A stretch of 64,000 nt of DNA from Fredericiella sp963839515 (GTDB lineage Bacteria > Chloroflexota > Anaerolineae > Caldilineales > Caldilineaceae). Location: NCBI GenBank assembly GCA_963839515.1, contig CAWIVN010000002.1, positions 62,001 through 126,000 of the forward strand, written 5' to 3'. The position numbers were made by a program, and so were the translations under genes. Positions 50,266 through 58,680 of this stretch are shown one piece after another; the first letter of the stretch is position 1; each line of letters begins with the position of its first letter. The notes beneath the pieces were generated by a model. It saw only the letters and a program-made list of their open reading frames with translations, was not told the DNA's origin and did no database searches.

Positions 50266-51138
50266 ATGGACGCTACACTTACGCTCTATGACTTTGTCCA
50301 CAGCGGCGCCTCAATCTACACGGCAAGGATCGTGAAGGTGAACGTAACTTCTTCGCCCTCTGGCCAGGAGACGATTTCGCTCCAGCTACGCATCCTCGAT
50401 ACGCTATGGGGCCAGGGAGGAAAGCCCATGCGCCGCTCCGAGTTTACGCAACCTGAGAGTGAGACTGCTCAACTTAAGTTTCCACATCCTATCTGGGGCC
50501 AAATCGATGTTCGGGAAGGAGCACTGTTGTTACTCGTGACCTACGAGCTTACCGAAGCGCCGGAGGATCCAGTCTACGTCGACGAGATAGCGGATTTCAG
50601 TGATCCCGTGCTCACCGCGATAAGCACTGTCCTCCAACAAGAGCGTCCTGAACAGGACTCAAGAGACAGCAAATCCCGTTATCTCCGCTACGTGTCCGAA
50701 GGGCCGACGGTGCAGCGCCTCTTTGGAGCTCAGGCGTTGGCAGAGGATGAGTCGCTTCCTGCCATCGATCAGACGGGCCAAGCTGCATTAACGATGGCTG
50801 GTGCGTTCTCGTCCGATCCTAGCGTCTACGTCCGCTTCAGCGTCGCAACATGGATGTGGGATGATGTGTACTCAAGGACTAGCCCCCTTGGCCGCACGGC
50901 AATCATCAACGCCACAATCAGGGCATTGAATGATCCGTCCGAAGATATTCGGAGGTTTTCGCTTGATCAACTGATAGGGGCAGACCTTGGCGCTTTGCAG
51001 CAGCCCGGCATCATTGCGAGCCGTGAGGCCATTCAGCGTCTCCAAGGCGAGCTTGTCCAGGAAAACTCGGCCCTGGCGCGTGACCATCTCGTGCAGTTGA
51101 TCGCTGCTCTACAACGACAGGGCACTGAGGGCGTATAG
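50266..51138 (+). CDS. Unknown tail-locus protein with HEAT-like C-terminus
   Basis: 290 residues, not recognised. The first 110 are beta-rich (YTARIVKVNVTSSPSGQETI, LQLRILDTLWGQGGKPMRR), ending in GALLLLVTYEL. The C-terminal 150 are helical pairs (DPSVYVRFSVATWMWDDVYS, NDPSEDIRRFSLDQLIGADL) resembling HEAT repeats. ATG 50266 is chosen because the preceding stop ends at 50264; the longer frame from 50209 overlaps the upstream gene. Located between the OmpA-type protein and the baseplate hub, co-directional. Confidence 0.65.
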   Translation: MDATLTLYDFVHSGASIYTARIVKVNVTSSPSGQETISLQLRILDTLWGQGGKPMRRSEFTQPESETAQLKFPHPIWGQIDVREGALLLLVTYELTEAPEDPVYVDEIADFSDPVLTAISTVLQQERPEQDSRDSKSRYLRYVSEGPTVQRLFGAQALAEDESLPAIDQTGQAALTMAGAFSSDPSVYVRFSVATWMWDDVYSRTSPLGRTAIINATIRALNDPSEDIRRFSLDQLIGADLGALQQPGIIASREAIQRLQGELVQENSALARDHLVQLIAALQRQGTEGV

Positions 51139-51143
51139 AAACC

Positions 51144-52220
51144 ATGTTCACACCCTCCTACAAACTCACGTTTAATACCAATGCGGCTGGGTCTAGTGGC
51201 GTGCTGGGTACAGTCTCGAATGTCGCCCAGAGCGCATTGGCGGGCGGTGGCGGCGGCAAGGTCATCGACACGACCGACGAGCCGCAGGCTAGTATCGTCA
51301 CCGACCTGACCGTGACCTTCGACCTGGACACGCCCGCCGACTCGTTTACGCTTGTCCTGGGCAATGTTGGCCGCTTCAGGCCCCAGCGCGACGACCAGGT
51401 TACGCTCGAACTGGGCTACGACGACGACCAGGGCCTGACCCAGGTGATGCAGGGCGGCGTGGTCACGGTCGAGCGGGGGCTGCTGACGATACGCGTGACT
51501 GGACTAAGCGCGGCCGATGCGACACTGCGGATGTTTGTCAACGAGACGTATGAGGGACAGAGCGCGGGAGCTATCGTGCGCGACCTGGCGGACAAGGCCG
51601 GCATCGAAATCGGCACGGTCGAGGACGGCATCGCCTTCCCGGCCTATGTGATCGATGCCCGCCGCAGCGTGTTCCATCACATGCGCGAGCTGGCGGCCCT
51701 CTGCGGCTTCGATCTGTACATCAACAGCGAGGGCAAACTGGCCTTCGAGCGCTTCGCCAACGGCAAGACGGTCCACACCCTCGAGTTCGCACGCCACATC
51801 GTCGCCCTGGATATCTCCCGGTCGCCCTTGCGGGCGGCGCGGGTCGAAGCCTGGGGCGAGAGCCCGGCAGGTGGGCGGGCGGACAAGGCCTGGGCCTGGC
51901 TGATCAAGGATTTCAGCAGCGCACGCGGGATGGCCGGGTCAGGCGAACCCCTGCTTCTGCTGGAGCGCCCGGCACTGCGCACGCGGGACGCAGCAACCAC
52001 GGCCGCCCAAGCTGCGTTTCAAGCTCTTCAACGCCGCGCAGTGCGTGGCGAGCTGCTGACGTTTGGCCAGCCGCAGATCAAGCTCGGCGACGCCATCCGG
52101 CTCCAGGGTCTGGCCGACGATACGCTCAACACCACCTTCCAGGTGCGCAGCGTCAAGCACCGCATCACAAAGAGCGGCGGGTTCACCACCACCATCGGCT
52201 TTCGATCACTGGGGACCTAA
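51144..52220 (+). CDS. Baseplate hub protein, gpD/VgrG-like (phage late control D)
   Basis: 358 residues. Beta-barrel hub protein of the gpD/VgrG N-terminal type: DLTVTFDLDTPADSFTLVLG, DDQVTLELGYDDDQGLTQVM, GAIVRDLADKAGIEIG, HHMRELAALCGFDLYINSEG and a C-terminal FGQPQIKLGDAIRLQGLADD with TTFQVRSVKHRI. The hub trimer receives the tube on one side and the spike on the other. Only 5 nt from the previous gene and 2 nt from the spike gene. Confidence 0.88.
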   Translation: MFTPSYKLTFNTNAAGSSGVLGTVSNVAQSALAGGGGGKVIDTTDEPQASIVTDLTVTFDLDTPADSFTLVLGNVGRFRPQRDDQVTLELGYDDDQGLTQVMQGGVVTVERGLLTIRVTGLSAADATLRMFVNETYEGQSAGAIVRDLADKAGIEIGTVEDGIAFPAYVIDARRSVFHHMRELAALCGFDLYINSEGKLAFERFANGKTVHTLEFARHIVALDISRSPLRAARVEAWGESPAGGRADKAWAWLIKDFSSARGMAGSGEPLLLLERPALRTRDAATTAAQAAFQALQRRAVRGELLTFGQPQIKLGDAIRLQGLADDTLNTTFQVRSVKHRITKSGGFTTTIGFRSLGT

Positions 52221-52222
52221 GC

Positions 52223-53026
52223 ATGGACTCGATCATTACCACGCTGCAAGAGATCATCCGTCACGAGTTGCGCGGCGTGCGCGTGGCGGAGCTAGGACTC
52301 GTGGAAGGGGTCTACCCGCACGGGGCCAACGGCGATCGCGATAACTACGGCTGTGACGTGCGCTTGAAGAACAGCGGCCTGCTGCTTAAGCGCGTGCCGG
52401 TCGCCACCGGGCATATCGGGACAGCTGCGATCCCCAACAAGGGGGACTTGGTGCTCCTGGCCTTTGACAAGGGCGACGTCAACCAGCCCATCGTCATTGG
52501 CCGCCTCTATAACGATGTGGATCGCCCGCCGCTAAACAATCCGAACGAGGTCATCTTCCGGCTGCCGCTGGCCGAGGCCGATGACAAGACAGTGCTCGCC
52601 GCCATCCGCAACCTTCCGGCGAACAGCCCGCCGCGCGAGATCATCGTCGAGATGCCGCCCAAGATCACGGTGCGGATCACCGACGGCACGGTGCGGGCGA
52701 CGGCCGGCAAGACGGAGATGAAGCTCGACCAGCCCGACGGGAGCGGCGGCACGGTCACTGTTGTCGCCGGACGCACGAAGATCACTATGAACCAGGATGG
52801 CGATGTTGTCGTCGAGGCGGCGGGGGCGATGTCACTCAAGGCCACCCGCGACCTGTCGCTCGAAGGGCAGAACGTCAAGATCAAGGGGCAGTTGAAGACC
52901 GAAATCGAAGCCGGAACACAGGCTTCGCTAAAGGCCAACATGGGTGCGACGGTCGACGGCGGCCTGGCGAGCACCATTCAAGGCGCAAGCGTGTCCATCA
53001 AAGGCATCACCCAGTTCTCTACCTAG
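52223..53026 (+). CDS. Baseplate spike protein, gpV/gp5-like
   Basis: 267 residues. The N-terminal OB-fold (about 10-95) has GVYPHGANGDRDNYGCDVRL, then PNKGDLVLLAFDKGDVNQPI and VIGRLYND, the standard gpV/VgrG gp5-like domain. The C-terminal 130 residues are repetitive beta strands (VRITDGTVRATAGKTEMKLD, AGAMSLKATRDLSLEGQNVK) forming the triple-stranded helical needle. It carries the PAAR tip encoded next. Confidence 0.9.
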   Translation: MDSIITTLQEIIRHELRGVRVAELGLVEGVYPHGANGDRDNYGCDVRLKNSGLLLKRVPVATGHIGTAAIPNKGDLVLLAFDKGDVNQPIVIGRLYNDVDRPPLNNPNEVIFRLPLAEADDKTVLAAIRNLPANSPPREIIVEMPPKITVRITDGTVRATAGKTEMKLDQPDGSGGTVTVVAGRTKITMNQDGDVVVEAAGAMSLKATRDLSLEGQNVKIKGQLKTEIEAGTQASLKANMGATVDGGLASTIQGASVSIKGITQFST

Positions 53027-53034
53027 AGGAGCTT

Positions 53035-53367
53035 ATGCCCGGTCCACCTGTATCAATCGGCTGCGTGGTAATTATCACTCCCGGCGCAGCGGGTCCGCCC
53101 GACACCGGTACGATTGTCGGCATCTTTCCACCCGTCATCACGGCCAACGGGATGCCCCTGGCGATGACCGGTTCGCTTTGTACCATGGTGAACTCGCTGA
53201 CCGGCATTCCCTATCCATTGGTCATTGGCCCACTGGCGAGCACCGGCGTGACCGTCGGCGGTCGGGCGCTGGTCCGCATGGGCGACACCATTCCGACACC
53301 ACCGGGCCTCCTGACCATCGTCGGCCCCCCGGCCACCGCGTTCGTCATCGATCAATGGCCGCCTTAA
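53035..53367 (+). CDS. PAAR-like spike tip protein
   Basis: 110 residues rich in Gly/Pro/Ile. The series GMPLAMTGSLCTMVNSLTGI, IGPLASTGVTVGGRALVRMG and DTIPTPPG fits the PAAR-like conical tip that sharpens the spike. There is no fused effector domain, so a toxin would have to be carried in the tube or encoded elsewhere. AGGAG precedes the ATG. Confidence 0.8.
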   Translation: MPGPPVSIGCVVIITPGAAGPPDTGTIVGIFPPVITANGMPLAMTGSLCTMVNSLTGIPYPLVIGPLASTGVTVGGRALVRMGDTIPTPPGLLTIVGPPATAFVIDQWPP

Positions 53368-53377
53368 GGAGCAACGT

Positions 53378-53851
53378 ATGCCTGTGCTTCCCGCGCGTCT
53401 GGGAACCGATCTCCATTTGCTGCGCAGCCTCGACCTGCGCCACAGCAGCCGCGACCCCGGCAGCGACCTCGCAACGCGGCGGCGGCAAGGCGCGCAGGGT
53501 GAGGACCTGGATATACTGTCTGGGGCCGACAACCTGGTCCAGGCACTGCTGATGCGCTTTCTCACACCCCAGGGAGAGCTGGAGGCACTTGGCCATCCGG
53601 ACTACGGCTCGCGCCTGTTCGACCTGATTGGCGAGCTGAACAACGACACGACGCGCAACCGGGCCAAGCTTTACGTCCTCCAGGCGCTCGGGGCGGAGCC
53701 ACGTGTCAAGGAAGTACTCTCGGTGCGCGTGACTCAAAATCGGGCCAGCCCGACCCAGATGGATATTAACATTTACTTGCGAGCGGTCGACAGCGATACC
53801 CCACTCAACCTGGTCTTTCCGTTCTTCCTCGAAAGGGGGCGGACACCATGA
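53378..53851 (+). CDS. Baseplate wedge protein, gp25/gpW-like
   Basis: 157 residues. The gp25 lysozyme-like baseplate signature is present: LVQALLMRFLTPQGELEALG and HPDYGSRLFDLIGE, followed by RNRAKLYVLQALGAEPRVKE. gp25-like proteins start sheath assembly at the baseplate. The first 45 residues are an unstructured basic extension. The stop overlaps the next start (ATGA). Confidence 0.88.
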   Translation: MPVLPARLGTDLHLLRSLDLRHSSRDPGSDLATRRRQGAQGEDLDILSGADNLVQALLMRFLTPQGELEALGHPDYGSRLFDLIGELNNDTTRNRAKLYVLQALGAEPRVKEVLSVRVTQNRASPTQMDINIYLRAVDSDTPLNLVFPFFLERGRTP

Positions 53852-55464
53852 ATGGCGCCACCCAGAACTTGATCCAGCGCCCCTACGCCGAGATCGTCGA
53901 CGACATCCTGACGGCTATCGTGGGGGGCGTGGTCAACGAGCCGATCTTCTTCGACGTCAAAGAGAGCTTCTACCGGCTGGCCAAACCGGCGAGCGATGTG
54001 CGCTCCATCACCGGCACGCGCACGCCTCCCGGTGCAGCCGACCCGCTGCACTTGGCATTTCAGAAGCAGCAGGACTTCGACTTCGACAGCGCCGCTAATT
54101 CCATCGTTTGGCGGCAAAACGGGGCGCGGCCTGACGATGAGACGACTTTCTATGTCGACTACTTCTTGCGCGATGCTAACCCTCCCCTGACCGACATCAA
54201 CGTCGGCAGCGTGACCCGCACGCTCAGCGAGGCTATCGGCGTCGAGATTGCCACGGTCTACCAGCAGATCAACCAGGCCTACCTGGCAGGGTTCATCGAC
54301 ACCGCGACCGGCAAGTCGCTCGACCTCGTCGTCTCGATCCTCGGCGTGACTCGCAAAACGGCGGAATACGCGCAAGGTCTCGTGACATTCTACCGCGACC
54401 CGGCAATCCAGGGCGTTGTCACCATTGCGGAAGGCCTGAGCCTGAGTACCGACAAAGGCGTCACCTTTGTCACCAGCGAGCTGCGCACGCTTCAGCGCGG
54501 CCAGGTGCGCATCGATGTCCCGATTCGGGCGACAGACGCATCCAAGGGCGCCGCCGGCCAGGTCGGCCCGAACACGATTACGACCCTGGCCCAACCGCTG
54601 GCCGGTATTGCCCGCATGACCAATCTCGAAGCAACCCAACTGGGGGCGGAGGCTGAGACCGACGCACAGCTGCGCGACCGTGCCCGCGCCGTTCTACGCG
54701 GGTTGGGCAAGGCTACCCTTGCGGCGCTGATCCAGGCCCTGTTCGATGCACGCGCGACGCTGCTCGAAGTGTGGGACCCTAACGGGCCGCCCGGCAAGAC
54801 CCCACCCGCCAACGGCATGGTGACGCTGCTCGTCGACACCCCGCCGGAGCGATTCAGCGAGGTGCAGGCCCGGGTAGAGGAGACGCGCGCGGCGGGCGTT
54901 CAGGCCACGCTCGTCGCCAAATACATATTTTTTCGCCCCAGGCTGGTCATTCGCTCCAGCCGCGACTTGGCGCCTGATGGCAAGCTGAAGCTGGTGGGCG
55001 AGGTGATCGAAGCATTGAACGGCGCGACCGACACGCTGACGGCGGGCCAGCCGGCAAAAGGCAAGGACTTGCTCGACGCCGTCAAGAAGGTGAAAGATGT
55101 GGCCGCGGACGGCCCGAACGCCCCCCGCTTCGTCGACGTGATGGCCTGGCAGTCCGACATCGGCCAGCCTGCAGCTGCTACCCTGGTCAGCACACTGGTG
55201 GAGGCGGTCGCCGCGGCCCCAAACGATGCGGAGGCCTTGCGTGCGGCGTTTGCGCGCATTCTCGCAGAAGCCGGAACGGTGGCGCCGACCAGCAGCCGCT
55301 TGCCTGCGCGCGGCCGCGTGGAGACGGCGGCGCCGGGTCGCACGGGGCAAGCCACGGATGAAGACATCGCCGCGGCCCAGTTCCAGGTGACGACGCCTGA
55401 CCCGAGCTGGACCGTCGTGCTCGACATGAATCCGGCAGACGTATTCGTCGCGGAGAGGCGCTGA
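53848..55464 (+). CDS. Baseplate wedge protein, gpJ-like
   Basis: 538 residues with the baseplate-J fold: NVGSVTRTLSEAIGVEIATV, LDLVVSILGVTRKTAEYAQG, GVVTIAEGLSLSTDKGVTFV, RGQVRIDVPIRATDASKGAA and ETDAQLRDRARAVLRGLGKA. It is longer than the P2 protein (about 300), with an N-terminal extension of about 110 residues and a C-terminal Ala-rich tail. Together with gpI and gp25 it forms the wedges that spring open on contraction. Confidence 0.9.
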   Translation: MNGATQNLIQRPYAEIVDDILTAIVGGVVNEPIFFDVKESFYRLAKPASDVRSITGTRTPPGAADPLHLAFQKQQDFDFDSAANSIVWRQNGARPDDETTFYVDYFLRDANPPLTDINVGSVTRTLSEAIGVEIATVYQQINQAYLAGFIDTATGKSLDLVVSILGVTRKTAEYAQGLVTFYRDPAIQGVVTIAEGLSLSTDKGVTFVTSELRTLQRGQVRIDVPIRATDASKGAAGQVGPNTITTLAQPLAGIARMTNLEATQLGAEAETDAQLRDRARAVLRGLGKATLAALIQALFDARATLLEVWDPNGPPGKTPPANGMVTLLVDTPPERFSEVQARVEETRAAGVQATLVAKYIFFRPRLVIRSSRDLAPDGKLKLVGEVIEALNGATDTLTAGQPAKGKDLLDAVKKVKDVAADGPNAPRFVDVMAWQSDIGQPAAATLVSTLVEAVAAAPNDAEALRAAFARILAEAGTVAPTSSRLPARGRVETAAPGRTGQATDEDIAAAQFQVTTPDPSWTVVLDMNPADVFVAERR

Positions 55465-55465
55465 C

Positions 55466-56056
55466 ATGCCGACCAAGACCGACCGTATCCTCAACCGTCT
55501 ACCCAGCATCTACAAGGCACTCCCGGCGCCTTCGGTTCTGTACAGCGTCACGGATGCATTTGGGAACGAGCTGCTCCAGGCGGAGAACAGCCTTGCGGCG
55601 CTGATGCTGGCCCATTGGGTCGATCACGCCGACAAGGGCGCAGAATTCATCGACGACTTGCGGCGCATCGGCGCGCTCTACGGCCTTGCGCCGCGCCCTG
55701 ATGAGACGGTCGAAGAATTTCGCGCTCATCTCAAACGCTATGTGCGTATCTTTTTGGAGGGGCCTTCTACCGTCCAGGGTGTCTTGCGCATCGCTGCCGA
55801 GAGCCTTGGTCTCCCGATCGACGACGACTACAGCAAGCTGGATACGTGGTGGACACGCGGCGACGACGACAATCTGGCCACCGTCGAAGCGCGTGGCGAC
55901 GACGCAGCATCTCTGCTGTTCGGAATCCGCGTTGCGACGGCGATCGGCGAAGCGGCACGGGCCGCACAGATCATTGGGGATGTTGACTTGGCTGAAGGCG
56001 CAGCCCTCACGCGCGGGCAGCCTGCACCTGAAGGTGGACCGCGACGCGCCGGTTGA
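55466..56056 (+). CDS. gpI-like baseplate protein, N-terminal part of a repeat-fusion protein
   Basis: 196 codons. Residues 1-118 are a P2 gpI-type tail protein: RILNRLPSIYKALPAPSVLY, NSLAALMLAHWVDHADKGAE, FIDDLRRIGALYGLAPRPDE and STVQGVLRIAAESLGLPID. From residue 148 the sequence turns into the repeat seen downstream (ASLLFGIRVATAIGEAARAA, then IIGDVDLAEGAALTRG at 55970). About 56010-56030 the frame is lost at a GGG run (CGCGGGCAG); dropping one G continues directly into the next frame as SLHLKVDRDAPVEI. The intact protein would therefore run to 60344, about 1625 residues. Confidence 0.75.
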   Translation: MPTKTDRILNRLPSIYKALPAPSVLYSVTDAFGNELLQAENSLAALMLAHWVDHADKGAEFIDDLRRIGALYGLAPRPDETVEEFRAHLKRYVRIFLEGPSTVQGVLRIAAESLGLPIDDDYSKLDTWWTRGDDDNLATVEARGDDAASLLFGIRVATAIGEAARAAQIIGDVDLAEGAALTRGQPAPEGGPRRAG

Positions 56057-58680
56057 AATACTGCTGCCGGCCCAGGCATCCCTCGACAGTGTCATCAGCA
56101 CGATCAACACCGCCTGCCGCCAGCCAGTTGCCAGGCGCGCAGCCCAACGTCTGGTGTTGACGTCGCCCACGGCCGGTCCAGCTAGCCGGCTGGAAGTAAT
56201 CGAAGGCGACAATGACGCTGCCCCCGACCTGTTTGGGCTGTTGCTGCGTACTTACCGGGGCGGCCCGGCCAGCGCCACGCGCATTACCAGCGTGGACTTT
56301 GGCGCGGGCCTGAATCTCGGCGATGAGCGTTTCCTGCGGTTGGTGATCGACAACCGCACGCGCATCGAGGTGGACTGCGCGGCAAATGCCGCCGACGCGT
56401 CCCATGTTGCACCTGCCGATGTAGCGTCGGCCATCAACACCGCACTCGAGACCATAAGCGCTCCCGCGATCGCCACCGTCGACGCTGCCCACCTCGTCTT
56501 GACCTCGCCCACCCAGGGCTTCTCCAGCAGCCTGACCCTGGAGCCGGCTGCTGCTCAAGACGCGCGGCAGCGCCTCTTCGGTGCGATCTCGTCGTTCCAC
56601 ACGGGACGGGATGCCAGTCCGGCCGACGTTATCGGGCGGCGCGATGTGAGCGCTGGCGTCGACCTGCGTGCGCGGTCGCAGCTCCGCTTGCGTTTCGAAA
56701 ACCGCGGGCTCGTGACGATCGACTGCGCCGGCGAAAACCCCGGTGCGACGCGGCCCGACGAGATCGTGACCACGCTCAACCAGGCCTTGGGCGAAAATGT
56801 TGCTTCCCATGACGGCCGCGTGATCCGTCTGACATCGCGCACGCCTGGGCCGGGCAGCCAGATTGTATTCCAAACCCTGCCGGCGGACGTTGACGCCACT
56901 GAAACGATATTTGGCATCCGCTCGCGCGTGGCACAGGGAGCGGCGGCGACGCACGCCCGGCTGGTGGGAACCGTCGATCTCCCGGATGGGGTCGACTTGC
57001 GCGCGGTCCACCAGCTCCAGCTGGCCGTCGACGGCGGGCCGCCGGTTGAACTCGATCCGCGGCGTCGCAACACGAACGCTGAGAAGGTGTCACTCGAGGA
57101 GGTTGCCACCGCTATCAATGCGGCCTTGCCGGAAGCCATTGCCGCGCGCGATGGTGATCGCATGGTCCTGACCTCGCCGACGGCAGGTGCGGCCAGCCGC
57201 ATCGAGTTGCTGCCTCTCACCACAAAACGACGGCGCCGCTTCGTCACTCGGGCGATGGTGACGGATGAGGCATCTCGGCGTGTATTGGGCTTCGTGCAAA
57301 GGGAGGCCACTGGAGCCGCCGGCAGCGTCGCCAGCGTGCAGGGTGAGCGCGACCTGAGCAGGGGCGTCGACCTGCGTGAGAGCCGTTATCTACGACTCAT
57401 TGTCGATGGCTGGGGACCGATCGACATCGACTGCGCTGCGGCCAGCCCCCGCCCCCGGCTTGCCCTGCCCGCCGAGATTGTGATGGCCATCAACACCCGC
57501 CTCAAGGCGGCTGGCATCGACGCTATAGTCGCAACTAGCAACGAACAGCACCTTATCCTGACCTCACCGAGCAGGGGCCAGGCGAGCCGGATCGCTTTTG
57601 CGCCGGCGCGGGCGTTGGACGCCGGAGTTCGCTTGCTGGGCGAGACCCCCACTGCCATTGCCGGCCGGCCGGCTACAGGCGTGAGTTTCCTTGGCACCCT
57701 CGATCTGAGCCAAGGCATCGACCTCCCAGAGCATGCCACGCTGCAGCTGCACGTTGACGACGTGACCAGCGACCCGATCGACCTGACGGGCGAACAACCA
57801 CAACACTTGACTCAAATTTCTCTGGCGGTTGCGATCAATGTCGCGCTTCAAGCGACTGTGGCGCGGCCCGATGGTCCGTTCCTGCGCCTCGCAGCGTCCA
57901 CGACCGGCAGCAACAGCCAACTCGAATTCCTGGCTCCAGAATCGGGCCAGGACGTGACGAGTTCGATCTTCGGCGTGCCGGCTGGACGGCGCTACCACGG
58001 CGCGGACGCCACGCCCCCGCAGCTGGTCGGCCGGATCGACCTGCAACAGGGCGCCGACTTCCCTGCCAGGGCGACGCTCGCTTTGAGTGTGAATGGCCAG
58101 CGTGTCGAGATGGTCTTGACCGCAGACACCGGCGGCCACAAGAGCCTCGGTCAGATCATAGACGCCATCAACAACCTGAACCGCGGCGTCGTCGCAACCG
58201 GCGAGGGTGGGCGGCTTGTCCTTACCGGCAGCGCAACGCCCGGTGCAAGTCTGGCCGTCCTGCCCGTCACACAAGGCGACGCGCGTGCGATCCTTCTTGG
58301 CGGCATACCGGATACGACAACAGGCGAGGACGCTATTCCTGCCGCGATCGTAGGCGAGATCGACCTCTTGAAGCCGGCCGACCTGTCCGAGCGGCGCAGC
58401 CTCCGTCTTGCTGTGGATGGCGGTCTGCCGCTCGATATTGACATTGCCGGCTCGGCGCCGGCGTCGAGTACGCTCAACGAGATCGTCGCGCGCCTCAATA
58501 CGGTTGTGCCAGGGCTGGCGGCGGCGACTGACGACGCGCGCCTGCGCCTCACCTCTCCCACGGCCGGCCCGCAGAGCCGCTTGAGCCTGCTGCCGAATCG
58601 CACACTTGACTTGATCGAGTACCCTCCCCGGTTGATCGCCGACCCGCCGCGTACCCTGCAGCATGGAGCCCAGTGGTCAC
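55970..58680 (+). repeat. Eight-copy protein repeat array
   Basis: Repeat starts at 55970, 56283, 56628, 56961, 57336, 57687, 58023 and 58347; spacing 313, 345, 333, 375, 351, 336 and 324 bp. The copies are diverged at DNA level but keep the protein pattern, so the array is old and under selection. A further copy begins at 63759 in another gene. Confidence 0.75.
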
